From positions 64,433 through 128,432 of the forward strand of contig NZ_JAUYGV010000008.1 in NCBI RefSeq assembly GCF_030690345.1: DNA of 64,000 bases. The letters run 5' to 3'. Made by a program: the position numbers and the translations under genes. Below are positions 18,301-26,651 of the stretch, in pieces. Positions within the stretch are counted from its first letter, which is position 1; the number at the start of each line of letters is the position of its first letter. The notes under the pieces were generated by a model that searched no databases, had not been told where the DNA came from, and was given only the letters and a program-made list of their open reading frames with translations. Source of the stretch: Rheinheimera sp. (GTDB lineage Bacteria; Pseudomonadota; Gammaproteobacteria; Enterobacterales; Alteromonadaceae).

Positions 18301-19897
18301 ACGCGTGGTGGCTGCTAACCAATCCTTTGCTGCCGCTTTTGGCAATATGGAGCAGTATCTGGATCAGCCGCGTACTCACCATTTGGGGATCAGCCTGGTG
18401 CGGCGGCGTTTTTACACCAAATTACTGCGCGAACTCACTCCCGGCGAGCACTGGCAAGGCGAAGAGCTGGTGATTACCCCGGATGGCCGTGAACGGCCTA
18501 CGCTGATCAATATCAGCGCCATTGGCGAGCAGCAGCAACACACCTTTTATGTGCTGGTGTTTACCGACATTACCGCGCAAAAACTGGCTGAAGATGAGCT
18601 GCGCTACCTGGCCAACTATGATGCCTTAACCGGCCTGCCCAACCGCGCTTTATTAATGGACCGCATTTACCACGGTATTGATCAGGCCAAACGTGACAAA
18701 CGCTCGTTGGCACTGTGCTTTATCGACCTGGATAAGTTTAAGCAAATTAACGACTCTCTTGGCCATGATATCGGTGACTTATTGCTAAAAGAAGTGGCGC
18801 GGCGCCTGACGCTGACGCTGCGTGACAGCGATACCGTCGCCCGGCTTGGCGGCGATGAATTTGTCGTGCTGCTCGAAGGCTATAAAGCCGAAGATAATAT
18901 CAGCCATGTGGCGCGCAAAATGCTGGCGATTGTTGGCGAGCCAATGCAATTTGGTACCCATACCGTTGGCGTTTCGCCCAGTATCGGTATAGCAGTATAT
19001 CCGGAAGATGCACTGAACGCCGCGGAACTGCTGAAACATGCCGATGTGGCCATGTATCACGCCAAGGAAGCCGGACGCAACAACTATCAGTTTTTTACCG
19101 CCGAGATGAACGAAAAAGCCCATATGCGGTTGGCACGGGAAACCAGGCTGCGCCAGGCGCTGAAAAACGATGAGTTCGTTAACTTTTATCAGCCTATCGT
19201 TAACAGCCAAACCCGCCAGGTGGTGGGCGCTGAGGTGTTACTTCGCTGGAACAGCTCCGATGGCATGATATCGCCAACCGAGTTTATTCCGCTGGCCGAA
19301 GAGTTGCGGTTAATCATTAATATGACGCATCAGCTACTGGAGCGCGCTCTTAGCGACTTAAAGCAATGGCATGAAGACGGCCACCAGATTTATCTGTCGA
19401 TTAATTTATCCACTCAGCATCTGGAGCAGCCGGCACTGGCCGGGCACACGCGCTTTTTGCTGAGTAAATACCAGCTGCCGGCCAGCTGTCTACGCTTTGA
19501 AGTGACAGAAAGTGCATTAATGCGCGATCACCAAAGCGCGATAGAAACCATGCTGGCGCTGAGCAACCTTGGCGTGCAACTGGCGCTGGATGACTTTGGC
19601 ACCGGTTACTCATCATTGAAATATTTAAAAGAGCTGCCGATTGACGGCATTAAAATTGACCGCAGTTTTGTCCAGGATATCGGCATCGACAGCAGTGATG
19701 AAACCATTATTGATGCCATGCTGAGTATGGCAAACAGCCTTGGCATGTACTGCGTGGCCGAAGGCGTGGAAACCGAGCAGCAACTGGCATTCTTTTCGCG
19801 CCGTCAATGCTACCTGATCCAGGGCTATTTGTTCGCCAAACCAATGCCGGCTAACGAATTACTGCAGTTTTTACACAGCGAAAACCTCAGCGCATGA
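15383..19897 (+). CDS. Hybrid sensor: two-component-regulator propeller, Y_Y_Y, two PAS, GGDEF and EAL domains
   Basis: This 1504-residue protein begins at GTG with CGGGAG upstream. In order it has a signal peptide (about 1-28), a periplasmic beta-propeller of Reg_prop repeats (about 30-690; repeated DDDGFLWIATAGGLNRFDG-like units), a Y_Y_Y Ig-like domain (about 690-770), one membrane helix (about 785-805), PAS domains (about 840-950 and 965-1075), a GGDEF domain with an intact RLGGDEF motif (about 1085-1245) and an EAL domain reading EVLLRW (about 1260-1495, with DDFGTGYSSL). It should read a periplasmic ligand, perhaps a polysaccharide as in related hybrid sensors, and make or break cyclic di-GMP. 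It stands alone with no visible partner regulator. Confidence 0.93.
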   Translation: MNFLPHFLRYAALFLLFTAFCLPAAPLLRPLTPDQGLSQGSVNNLLLDDDGFLWIATAGGLNRFDGNRVIQVGSADSGLKEVNFTRLLRDSDRMIYAASGYGDIYRYQPLSGLMAPFATIRHSETGQPQFIAALVQQNADYLLAATNSTVVRINRYTGSSETLFHLADAGYPQGWLRQLYVYQHYVLIAAFNGVIALDTTNGNHTYLPHIAVEQANADNTHVKFLDVKQDKLWIGTVDGLYSIALDAMQAYLQQQQPYSAKLEIAGLNIWKVLWQDDGALVPTESGLYRFNSTSGDITRLLRLSDANLNLFENTILDIAADNAGGYWLASRDDGAFYWHPRSSAFRQLTRRDSSAASLSSDKVFALLADDNDTLWIGTANGLNKKQLPGKELQQYLVSNDPKAVQHGGTIYNIHPADTNQLWLTTAQGLKLFDTAIGTELPLPGVSNDDKMYFNHLSSNYYRYGADFYFFNQDKFLRYTPATGKVDDISSNIAAQINLSGQINIIGQLTGKHAGLLLSKPDEIWLWQPSGNITRLLYRVSDYKPQLGRIADTAVQDNKGTLWVGMSGIGLLGFDPDSIGLSTLFNSKDNLLSDAIYSLQSDRFGDIWFSSHAGLARLDTQLQQIEFFTREDGVYTNEYNAGAVSTLTDGTMAYGSMRGVTLVNPALLQEKPTVPKVVITGLSILSGDFSAIDANLNGRTFKFSHQDLGVSLRFSSMNFSEQHKMRYRFWLEGSDNVHYPAQRDNSVIFPQLDNGDYVFNVVAISPASGRESEPAVLYLSIHPPLWQSNPALAAYLLLVLFTGYKFYRFRRHQLKEVRAAHYRVQQSEQRLKQALTSVNSGAWEWNADNNRLFAARVHTMLGYSEQMNPLTMQQHMTLIHPDDRAGFASQWLRFLQEPDAGFDYTYRMQHQAGQWLWFRDLGKATTTDSGNKVTKVIGTFSNITETRANMEKARLFGEAFQQTRDWVVILDNRQRVVAANQSFAAAFGNMEQYLDQPRTHHLGISLVRRRFYTKLLRELTPGEHWQGEELVITPDGRERPTLINISAIGEQQQHTFYVLVFTDITAQKLAEDELRYLANYDALTGLPNRALLMDRIYHGIDQAKRDKRSLALCFIDLDKFKQINDSLGHDIGDLLLKEVARRLTLTLRDSDTVARLGGDEFVVLLEGYKAEDNISHVARKMLAIVGEPMQFGTHTVGVSPSIGIAVYPEDALNAAELLKHADVAMYHAKEAGRNNYQFFTAEMNEKAHMRLARETRLRQALKNDEFVNFYQPIVNSQTRQVVGAEVLLRWNSSDGMISPTEFIPLAEELRLIINMTHQLLERALSDLKQWHEDGHQIYLSINLSTQHLEQPALAGHTRFLLSKYQLPASCLRFEVTESALMRDHQSAIETMLALSNLGVQLALDDFGTGYSSLKYLKELPIDGIKIDRSFVQDIGIDSSDETIIDAMLSMANSLGMYCVAEGVETEQQLAFFSRRQCYLIQGYLFAKPMPANELLQFLHSENLSA

Positions 19898-20007
19898 CAC
19901 CGGCACGCCGGGCGGTTGCCCGGCTGCGATAATTGCCGCGCTCACAGGGCACAGCCAGCGCCCGCTCTGCTATACTGGCCGCCTTATCCTGTTACCCGCG
20001 GAATACC

Positions 20008-20856
20008 ATGCTGTCGCCGTTAGCCAAAGGGGCTTTGCTGTTACTGCTGGCCGAAGCCTGCTTCGCCGGTATTGGTGCTATTGTTAAATTTACCAGCGGC
20101 ACCGCCTCTGAAGTACAGGTGGTGTTCTTCCGCAACTTTTTTGCCCTGCTGTTGATGTTGCCGTTTTTGTATAAGCATGGCTTTAGCCTGTTAAAAACCC
20201 AACGCTGGTACCTGCATCTTAGCCGCGCCTTAACCGGGCTTATTTCGATGTACTGCTTTTTCTATGTGCTGGCGCGTTTGCCACTGGCACAGGGCATGTT
20301 GGTATTGTTGCTATCGCCCTTCATTGTGCCGATTATTGCCAGATTCTGGTTAAAGGAGCGCCCCAGCCGCCTGACACTGTTTGCCATAGCACTGGGTTTT
20401 GTTGGCGTAATGCTGGCACTGCCCGGCACCGCCGGTACTGTTGACGCCATTATGCTGGTGGCACTGGTATCGGCGGTGTTAGTGGCCGTAACCAAAACTA
20501 CTATTCGCTACATGTCCGATACCGAGCCTGCGGTGCGTATCGTATTCTATTTTTCGCTGCTCACCGCCATTTTGTCTGCCATACCGCTGCCGTTTTACTG
20601 GCAGCCACTGAATAACGACGTTTGGCTGGCCTTTATTGGTATGGGTGTGCTGGCGGCGATTGGCCAACTGGCGATGACCCGCGCCTACGCCGTAGCGCCG
20701 GCCAGTGATATCGGCATGTGGACTTACAGCAGCGTAATTTTTGCCGGCCTGTTTGGCTATTTGTTCTGGCAGGAGCCGGTAACTATGGCGTGGTTTGCCG
20801 GGGTGCTGGTTATTTTTTACGCCGGCTATATCACTACCCGGCAAAGGCTGTTATAG
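20008..20856 (+). CDS. DMT-superfamily (EamA) transporter
   Basis: The ATG at 20008 gives a 282-residue protein beginning with the first helix (KGALLLLLAEACFAGIGAIV); the longer frame from 19933 adds a hydrophilic stretch with no support. About ten membrane helices are arranged as two EamA repeats, with the usual FFRNFFALLLMLPF and WLKERPSRLTLFAIALGFVGV segments. Members export metabolites or drugs. It is followed by miaB 89 bp later on the same strand. The substrate is unknown. Confidence 0.88.
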   Translation: MLSPLAKGALLLLLAEACFAGIGAIVKFTSGTASEVQVVFFRNFFALLLMLPFLYKHGFSLLKTQRWYLHLSRALTGLISMYCFFYVLARLPLAQGMLVLLLSPFIVPIIARFWLKERPSRLTLFAIALGFVGVMLALPGTAGTVDAIMLVALVSAVLVAVTKTTIRYMSDTEPAVRIVFYFSLLTAILSAIPLPFYWQPLNNDVWLAFIGMGVLAAIGQLAMTRAYAVAPASDIGMWTYSSVIFAGLFGYLFWQEPVTMAWFAGVLVIFYAGYITTRQRLL

Positions 20857-20945
20857 CCGTTTTCCGGCAGTGCTGGCAACGCGGGCCCGAACAGGCTAAA
20901 ATACGCTCCCTTTTTTCCAAGTGACAATACAGGTAACAACGCGCA

Positions 20946-22379
20946 ATGGGCAAAAAACTGCACATTAAAACCTGGGGCTGCCAGATGAACGAATACGATT
21001 CATCCAAAATGGCCGACCTGCTGGATGCTACTCATGGCTTTACACTGACCGAAGAGGCAGAAGAGGCAGATGTTATTCTGCTGAACACCTGTTCTATCCG
21101 CGAAAAAGCACAGGAGAAAGTGTTCCATCAGCTGGGGCGTTGGCGTCCGCTTAAGGAAAAGAACCCGGATTTAGTCATCGGTGTCGGTGGCTGTGTTGCC
21201 TCACAAGAAGGCGCCGCTATTCGTGAGCGCGCGCCCTATGTTGATATCGTGTTTGGCCCGCAAACCCTGCACCGCCTGCCGGAGATGATCAACGCCGTGC
21301 GCGGCAATAAATCACCGGTGGTGGATGTATCTTTCCCGGAAATTGAAAAATTCGACCGCCTGCCGGAGCCCAAAGCCGATGGCCCAACCGCCTTTGTCTC
21401 GGTAATGGAAGGCTGCTCTAAATACTGTACCTTCTGCGTGGTGCCTTATACCCGAGGTGAAGAAGTCAGCCGGCCGCTGGATGATGTGTTATTTGAAATT
21501 GCCCAGTTAGCCGAGCAAGGCGTACGCGAAGTTAACCTGCTGGGGCAGAACGTTAACGGCTACCGCGGTGAAAAATTCGACGGTACTATCTGTCATTTCT
21601 CCGAATTACTGCGTTTAGTGGCGGCGATCGACGGTATTGACCGTATTCGTTACACCACCTCGCACCCTGTTGAATTTACCGACGACATTATCGAAGTGTA
21701 TCGCGACGTACCGGAATTGGTTGATCACCTGCACCTGCCGGTACAAAGTGGCTCAGACCGTATTTTAAACCTGATGAAGCGCGGCCACACGGCGCTGGAA
21801 TATAAATCGCAAATTCGTAAGCTGAAGAAAATCCGGCCGAATTTGAGTATGTCATCAGACTTTATTATCGGTTTCCCGGGCGAAGACGATGCCGATTTTC
21901 AGGCCACCATGGATCTGATCCAGGCTATCGATTTTGATATGAGCTTCAGTTTTATTTACAGTGCGCGGCCTGGCACACCAGCGGCAGACTTGCCGGATGA
22001 TGTCAGTGAAGAGGCGAAAAAGCAGCGTTTATATATCCTGCAAGACCGTATTAACCAGCAGGCACTGAAAATTGCCCGTGGTATGCTGGGTACCGAGCAG
22101 CGTATTTTGGTCGAAGGCCCGTCGAAGAAAAGCATTATGGAGCTGACCGGCCGTACCGAAAACAACCGCGTGGTTAATTTTGAAGGTTCACCGGATATGA
22201 TTGGTGGCTTTGTCGATGTGAAAATTACCGACGTATTCAGTAATTCACTGCGCGGCGAGCTGATTCGTACCGAACGCGACATGGGCCTGCGCCGTGAAAT
22301 ATCGCCGCAGCAAATTCTGGCACGGCAAAAAGCCGACGCCACGCCCGATGTACTGGGCGTAACCACCTTTACACCCTGA
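20946..22379 (+). CDS. miaB: tRNA-2-methylthio-N6-dimethylallyladenosine synthase MiaB
   Basis: This 477-residue radical-SAM methylthiotransferase modifies A37 of tRNAs reading UNN codons. The N-terminal cluster cysteines Cys12, Cys49 and Cys83 and the radical-SAM triad Cys157, Cys161 and Cys164 (CSKYCTFC) are all present. A TRAM RNA-binding domain lies at about 380-450. Length and order match E. coli MiaB. It heads the conserved row miaB-ybeZ-ybeY-corC-lnt. A hairpin with a short T-run lies between it and ybeZ and may reduce read-through. Confidence 0.98.
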   Translation: MGKKLHIKTWGCQMNEYDSSKMADLLDATHGFTLTEEAEEADVILLNTCSIREKAQEKVFHQLGRWRPLKEKNPDLVIGVGGCVASQEGAAIRERAPYVDIVFGPQTLHRLPEMINAVRGNKSPVVDVSFPEIEKFDRLPEPKADGPTAFVSVMEGCSKYCTFCVVPYTRGEEVSRPLDDVLFEIAQLAEQGVREVNLLGQNVNGYRGEKFDGTICHFSELLRLVAAIDGIDRIRYTTSHPVEFTDDIIEVYRDVPELVDHLHLPVQSGSDRILNLMKRGHTALEYKSQIRKLKKIRPNLSMSSDFIIGFPGEDDADFQATMDLIQAIDFDMSFSFIYSARPGTPAADLPDDVSEEAKKQRLYILQDRINQQALKIARGMLGTEQRILVEGPSKKSIMELTGRTENNRVVNFEGSPDMIGGFVDVKITDVFSNSLRGELIRTERDMGLRREISPQQILARQKADATPDVLGVTTFTP

Positions 22380-22386
22380 TTAATCC

Positions 22387-22408
22387 GGGGGCATAGCAGC
22401 CCCCTTTT
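22387..22408 (+). terminator. Terminator or attenuator between miaB and ybeZ
   Basis: GGGGGC at 22387-22392 pairs with GCCCCC at 22399-22404 across a 6-base loop and is followed by TTTT. The stem is short but GC-only. It can end miaB transcripts or attenuate expression of the downstream genes. Confidence 0.65.
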
Positions 22409-22424
22409 ACGCTGAGGCAGGCAT

Positions 22425-23429
22425 TTGAGCACATCTTTACATACTGCAGACTTAACCCTGGAAGGGGCGGACAACCGGCGGTTAACGCTGTTATGCGGCC
22501 CGTTCGACGATAATTTAAAGCATGTAGAGCGCCGGTTGTTGGTTGAGATCAGCCATCGCGACAACCAGTTAAAAATTGCCGGCCCGGCTGATAACGTTGC
22601 CGCCGCGCTGGATGTGCTGCAACAACTGTATGATGCCACCGCCACCCCGGCCTCAGAGCTGACACCGGAGCAGGTGCATTTGCTGATAAGTGAAAACTAC
22701 GATATTCAGTATCAACAACAAGGTGATGAACCGCGTGATTTCAGCCTGAAAACCAAAAAAGGCCTGATTAAACCGCGTAACCCTAACCAGGCGGCCTATG
22801 TCGGCAATGTGCTGAGCCACGATGTTTGTTTTGGCATTGGCCCGGCCGGTACCGGTAAAACCTATTTAGCCGTAGCCTGTGCTGTCGATGCGCTGGAACG
22901 TAATCTGGTGCGGCGTATTGTGTTAACGCGCCCGGCGGTAGAGGCCGGTGAAAAACTGGGCTTTTTACCCGGTGATTTAGCGCAAAAAGTCGATCCTTAT
23001 CTGCGGCCTTTGTACGACGCTCTGTTTGAAATGCTCGGCTTTGAAAAGGTAGAAAAGTACCTTGAGCGCGGCATTATTGAAATTGCTCCGCTGGCCTATA
23101 TGCGCGGCCGCACGCTGAACGATGCCTTTATTATTCTCGATGAAAGCCAAAACACCACGGTAGAACAGATGAAAATGTTCTTAACGCGGATTGGCTTTAG
23201 CTCCAAAGCGGTGATCACCGGCGACATTACCCAGGTAGATTTACCGCGCGGCCAGTATTCCGGCTTAAAACACGCCATTGATGTACTGAGCGACGTAGAA
23301 GAAATCAGCTTTAACCACTTTACCGCCAAAGACGTAGTGCGCCACCCGATAGTACAGCGTATTGTCATGGCCTATGAAGCCTTTGAAGCGGCCAAACTGG
23401 CAGCCGATAACGCGGCCAAAGGGCAATAA
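22425..23429 (+). CDS. ybeZ: PhoH-like ATPase YbeZ
   Basis: The 334-residue PhoH family ATPase begins at TTG with GAGG 8 bases upstream. It has a small N-terminal KH-like/ssRNA-binding part (about 1-110) and a P-loop domain with Walker [13 protein letters not shown] (about 140) and Walker [10 protein letters not shown]. In relatives YbeZ works with the endoribonuclease YbeY in rRNA maturation and quality control. Its stop overlaps the ybeY start (TAATG), a sign of translational coupling. Confidence 0.95.
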   Translation: MSTSLHTADLTLEGADNRRLTLLCGPFDDNLKHVERRLLVEISHRDNQLKIAGPADNVAAALDVLQQLYDATATPASELTPEQVHLLISENYDIQYQQQGDEPRDFSLKTKKGLIKPRNPNQAAYVGNVLSHDVCFGIGPAGTGKTYLAVACAVDALERNLVRRIVLTRPAVEAGEKLGFLPGDLAQKVDPYLRPLYDALFEMLGFEKVEKYLERGIIEIAPLAYMRGRTLNDAFIILDESQNTTVEQMKMFLTRIGFSSKAVITGDITQVDLPRGQYSGLKHAIDVLSDVEEISFNHFTAKDVVRHPIVQRIVMAYEAFEAAKLAADNAAKGQ

Positions 23430-23890
23430 TGGCGATTATTCTCGATTTACAGCTGGCCAGCACAGCTGACAATTTACCGACAACTGAACAAGTGCAGCAA
23501 TGGCTGGACGCGGCCATCCTGCCGTTTCAGGCAGAAGCCGAAGTTACCGTGCGTATTGTTGATAACAGCGAGAGCCAACAGCTGAATTTTGACTACCGCG
23601 GCAAAGATAAACCCACCAATGTACTGAGCTTTCCGTTTCAGTGTCCGCCGGGTATTGAACTGGCGCTGTTGGGCGATTTAGTTATTTGTGCACCGGTGGT
23701 AATGGCAGAGGCCGCTGAGCAGGGCAAAAGCTTAAGCGCACACTGGGCGCATATGGTGGTACACGGAAGCTTGCATTTACTCGGTTTTGACCATATAAAT
23801 GACGACGATGCACAGCAAATGGAAGCTGAAGAAGTGACCATATTGCAACAACTTGGCTTTACTAATCCCTATTTGTTGGATAACGAATAG
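23429..23890 (+). CDS. ybeY: Endoribonuclease YbeY (rRNA maturation factor)
   Basis: The 153-residue UPF0054 metalloprotein has the zinc site [15 protein letters not shown] (three histidines spaced 3 and 5 residues apart). It takes part in 16S rRNA 3' processing and ribosome quality control. The N-terminal half is variable, as usual for the family. Its start overlaps the ybeZ stop by one base and corC follows after 33 bp. Confidence 0.97.
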   Translation: MAIILDLQLASTADNLPTTEQVQQWLDAAILPFQAEAEVTVRIVDNSESQQLNFDYRGKDKPTNVLSFPFQCPPGIELALLGDLVICAPVVMAEAAEQGKSLSAHWAHMVVHGSLHLLGFDHINDDDAQQMEAEEVTILQQLGFTNPYLLDNE

Positions 23891-23923
23891 ACTCTTTTAA
23901 TTGTTTGGAGCAACAGTTCACCC

Positions 23924-24796
23924 ATGAGTGACGACAACCCCCACTCTAGTCGCGGTTCTGCCGGTAAATCCTGGTTAGAGCGTATCGCCGGAATTTTCAG
24001 TGCAGAACCACAGGACATTTCAGAATTACAGGACATCATCAGCGAAGCCGAAGTGCGCAGCCTGATTGATGCCGACACCAAGAGTATGCTGCAGGGCGTG
24101 CTTGAGGTATCCAGCATGCGGGCCCGCGATATCATGGTGCCACGCTCGCAAATGGCCACTATTGATATTGATGACTCCGTCGCCGACATGTTGCCCATTT
24201 TAATGGAAAACAATCACAGCCGTTATCCGGTGGTAAATGAAGACAAAGACCATATCGAAGGCATCCTGCTGGTAAAAGACTTACTGCAATATGCGCTGGA
24301 TCCGAACGTCAACGACTGGCATCTGCGCGATTTACTGCGCCCGGCGGTGATCATCCCCGAGAGCAAAAGAGTGGATGCGCTGTTAAAAGAGTTTCGCCAG
24401 AAACGCTACCATATGGCCATAGTGGTCGATGAGTACGGCGGCGTGTCCGGTCTGGTTACCATTGAAGATATTCTCGAACAAATTGTCGGCGAAATTGAAG
24501 ATGAGCACGACGATGAAGAAGAAAACGATATCAAGAAAATGGCCTCAAGGGTGTTTCAGGTGAGTGCCTTAACGCCGCTGGATGAGTTCAACGAGTCGTT
24601 TAATACCCGCTTTGATGAAGAAGATGCCGACACCATCGGTGGTATAGTGCTGCACGCATTCGGCCATATGCCGGCAAAAGGTGAAAGCATAGAACTGGAA
24701 GGCTTAACCTTTAAAGTCAGTAAAGCCAACAGCCGCCGCTTAGTGCAGTTGCAGGTTATCCGCGCCAAAGAAACCGCAGATACTGAGGAAAACTAG
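23924..24796 (+). CDS. corC: CorC/YbeX CBS-domain protein (magnesium/cobalt efflux, ribosome-related)
   Basis: The 290-residue soluble protein has two CBS domains (about 70-190; [13 protein letters not shown], and [30 protein letters not shown], quoted in parts) and the C-terminal CorC/HlyC transporter-associated domain (about 205-285, [17 protein letters not shown]). Family members are linked with magnesium/cobalt homeostasis, and YbeX with ribosome metabolism. It lies between ybeY and lnt as in enterobacteria. TGGAG precedes the start. Confidence 0.95.
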   Translation: MSDDNPHSSRGSAGKSWLERIAGIFSAEPQDISELQDIISEAEVRSLIDADTKSMLQGVLEVSSMRARDIMVPRSQMATIDIDDSVADMLPILMENNHSRYPVVNEDKDHIEGILLVKDLLQYALDPNVNDWHLRDLLRPAVIIPESKRVDALLKEFRQKRYHMAIVVDEYGGVSGLVTIEDILEQIVGEIEDEHDDEEENDIKKMASRVFQVSALTPLDEFNESFNTRFDEEDADTIGGIVLHAFGHMPAKGESIELEGLTFKVSKANSRRLVQLQVIRAKETADTEEN

Positions 24797-24801
24797 CCAT
24801 C

Positions 24802-26349
24802 TTGCCCGCTGCCGTAAAGCGCCTTGCTAAACTAAGCCTGCCCCACCTGCTGCTGCTTGCAGCCGGTGGCGTTACCACTTTAGCCTTTGCTCCATACACC
24901 TTATGGTGGTTACCACTGCTGAGCGTGGCTTTGCTGGTGTTGTTGTTGCAGCGCGCCACATCGGCCAGGCAAGCTGCCTTACTCGGCTTTAGCTATGGCG
25001 TAGGCTGGTTTGGTGTTGGTATCAGCTGGGTGCATGTCAGCATAGCGCAATTCGGCGGTTTACCGCTGGCCGGCAGTTTAGGCTTAATGGCGCTGCTGGT
25101 GGGCTATCTGGCGTTGTTTCCGGCACTGGCCGGCTGGCTTAGCGCTAAACTGCGCAGCCCTGCATTTACCCCGCTGTTATTTGCTGCCTGCTGGACCTTC
25201 AGCGAATGGCTACGCAGCGTGCTGCTAACCGGCTTTCCCTGGCTGTCTATGGGCTACAGCCAAACAGAGCATGGGCTTAGCGACTTTGCGCCGCTAATCG
25301 GTGAAACCGGTATCAGCTTTTTACTGGTGTTTGCCGCCGCTGCGCTGGTGCAGCTGTTTCGTCCACAGCATGCCCTCAGCCGCTATGGCTACCTGGTTAT
25401 CGCCGGGCTGTTATTTGCCATTGCACCGCAACTTAGTGCGCTAAAAGGCTGGCAATACAGCGACGAAACTTTAGACGTGGTGCTGGTGCAGGGCAATATT
25501 AAGCAGGATTTACGCTGGGCACCGGAGCAGGAATGGCCCACCATGCTGAAGTATATGGACCTGACACGGCCGCATTTTCAAACTGATTTAGTTATTTGGC
25601 CTGAAGCCGCAATTCCGCAGTTGGAACCACTGGCAGAGGGCTACCTGGAAAACCTGAACCGCGCCGCGCTGTACGCCGACACTGCAGTGATCAGCGGCAT
25701 TTTAGATTACAACTTTAAAACCCAGCAAGCCTGGAATAACCTGATCGTGCTGGGTAAACGCCAACCGAATTCGACCGACGGCGATTATTTCTACGGCCAC
25801 GGCAACCGTTACAGCAAGCACCACTTGCTGCCGATTGGTGAATTTGTGCCGTTCGAGAGCTGGCTGCGCCAACTGGCACCGATTTTTGATCTGCCGATGA
25901 GCTCGTTTAGCCGTGGCGCCTATGTACAACCAAACCTGGTTGCCAACGGCTATCACCTGCTACCGGCTATTTGCTTTGAAATCGCCTTCCCTGCGCAAAT
26001 AAGCGCCAATATGACCGCCGACACTCAGTTGCTGCTAACGGTAAGCAACGACGCCTGGTTTGGCGACAGCATAGGCCCGCAGCAACATTTGCAAATAGCA
26101 CAGATGCGCGCGCTGGAATTTGGCCGGCCGCTGCTGCGTGCCACCAATAACGGCGTTACGGCTACTGTTGATGCCAACGGCAGCATCAGCGCCAGAGCGC
26201 CGCAATTTACAGAGGCGGTGCTGCAGGACACCATGCGCTTAACCCGGGGCCAAACGCCTTATGCCCGCTTTGGTGATTGGCCGCTGGCACTATTATGCGG
26301 CCTGTCGCTTGCCGGCTGCTGGTTAAAGCGCCGCTTTGCCCGTGACTAA
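24802..26349 (+). CDS. lnt: Apolipoprotein N-acyltransferase
   Basis: This 515-residue inner-membrane enzyme adds the third acyl chain to the N-terminal cysteine of lipoproteins. About eight membrane helices come first, then a periplasmic nitrilase-type domain with all three catalytic residues: Glu in IWPEAAIPQ, Lys in RYSKHHLLPIGEF and Cys in LPAICFEIAFP. A final helix closes the chain. The start is TTG at 24802, 5 bp after corC. It is the last gene of the conserved row here, and the following 21.7 kb break the E. coli-like order. Confidence 0.97.
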   Translation: MPAAVKRLAKLSLPHLLLLAAGGVTTLAFAPYTLWWLPLLSVALLVLLLQRATSARQAALLGFSYGVGWFGVGISWVHVSIAQFGGLPLAGSLGLMALLVGYLALFPALAGWLSAKLRSPAFTPLLFAACWTFSEWLRSVLLTGFPWLSMGYSQTEHGLSDFAPLIGETGISFLLVFAAAALVQLFRPQHALSRYGYLVIAGLLFAIAPQLSALKGWQYSDETLDVVLVQGNIKQDLRWAPEQEWPTMLKYMDLTRPHFQTDLVIWPEAAIPQLEPLAEGYLENLNRAALYADTAVISGILDYNFKTQQAWNNLIVLGKRQPNSTDGDYFYGHGNRYSKHHLLPIGEFVPFESWLRQLAPIFDLPMSSFSRGAYVQPNLVANGYHLLPAICFEIAFPAQISANMTADTQLLLTVSNDAWFGDSIGPQQHLQIAQMRALEFGRPLLRATNNGVTATVDANGSISARAPQFTEAVLQDTMRLTRGQTPYARFGDWPLALLCGLSLAGCWLKRRFARD

Positions 26350-26651
26350 TCGCCCACTATAGCCACCCAAACATCTGCAGCTCTATATTTATTTAAGTCT
26401 GTACACCTGCGAAAAATCAGCCTGATTACACTTTGTAACATTTATTTAGTTAACTAATTTCACAAAAATCACATAAATCAGGGCTTTTCGGGAACTTTGC
26501 CGTTGTCGTTGCAATATAAATTCCTCTGTGGCACAACATTTACCTTGCTGAATAAAACAGCAATGCGATAAAGCGCCGACAGAGCGCGACCAGTAACAAG
26601 TAAAATCAGCAACAACGACTGATTAATGCAACATCCAGAGGAAGTAAATTA
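26350..26651. other. 302-bp AT-rich intergenic region upstream of the subtilase gene
   Basis: There is no open frame of note in this stretch. It is clearly AT-richer than its surroundings, especially 26380-26480. It separates lnt from the secreted protease and should hold the protease promoter, but I cannot fix -35/-10 boxes with confidence. GAGGAAG at 26638-26644 is the ribosome site of the protease gene. Confidence 0.5.

Noticed and set aside
21956..22645. 229-residue minus-strand frame across the miaB-ybeZ junction
   Set aside because: It is antisense to two well-supported genes and is Ser/Arg-rich as expected for a shadow frame.
26440..26530. CRP-like site and -10 box upstream of the subtilase
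   Set aside because: No TGTGA-N6-TCACA match and no pair of boxes with 16-18 base spacing was found.
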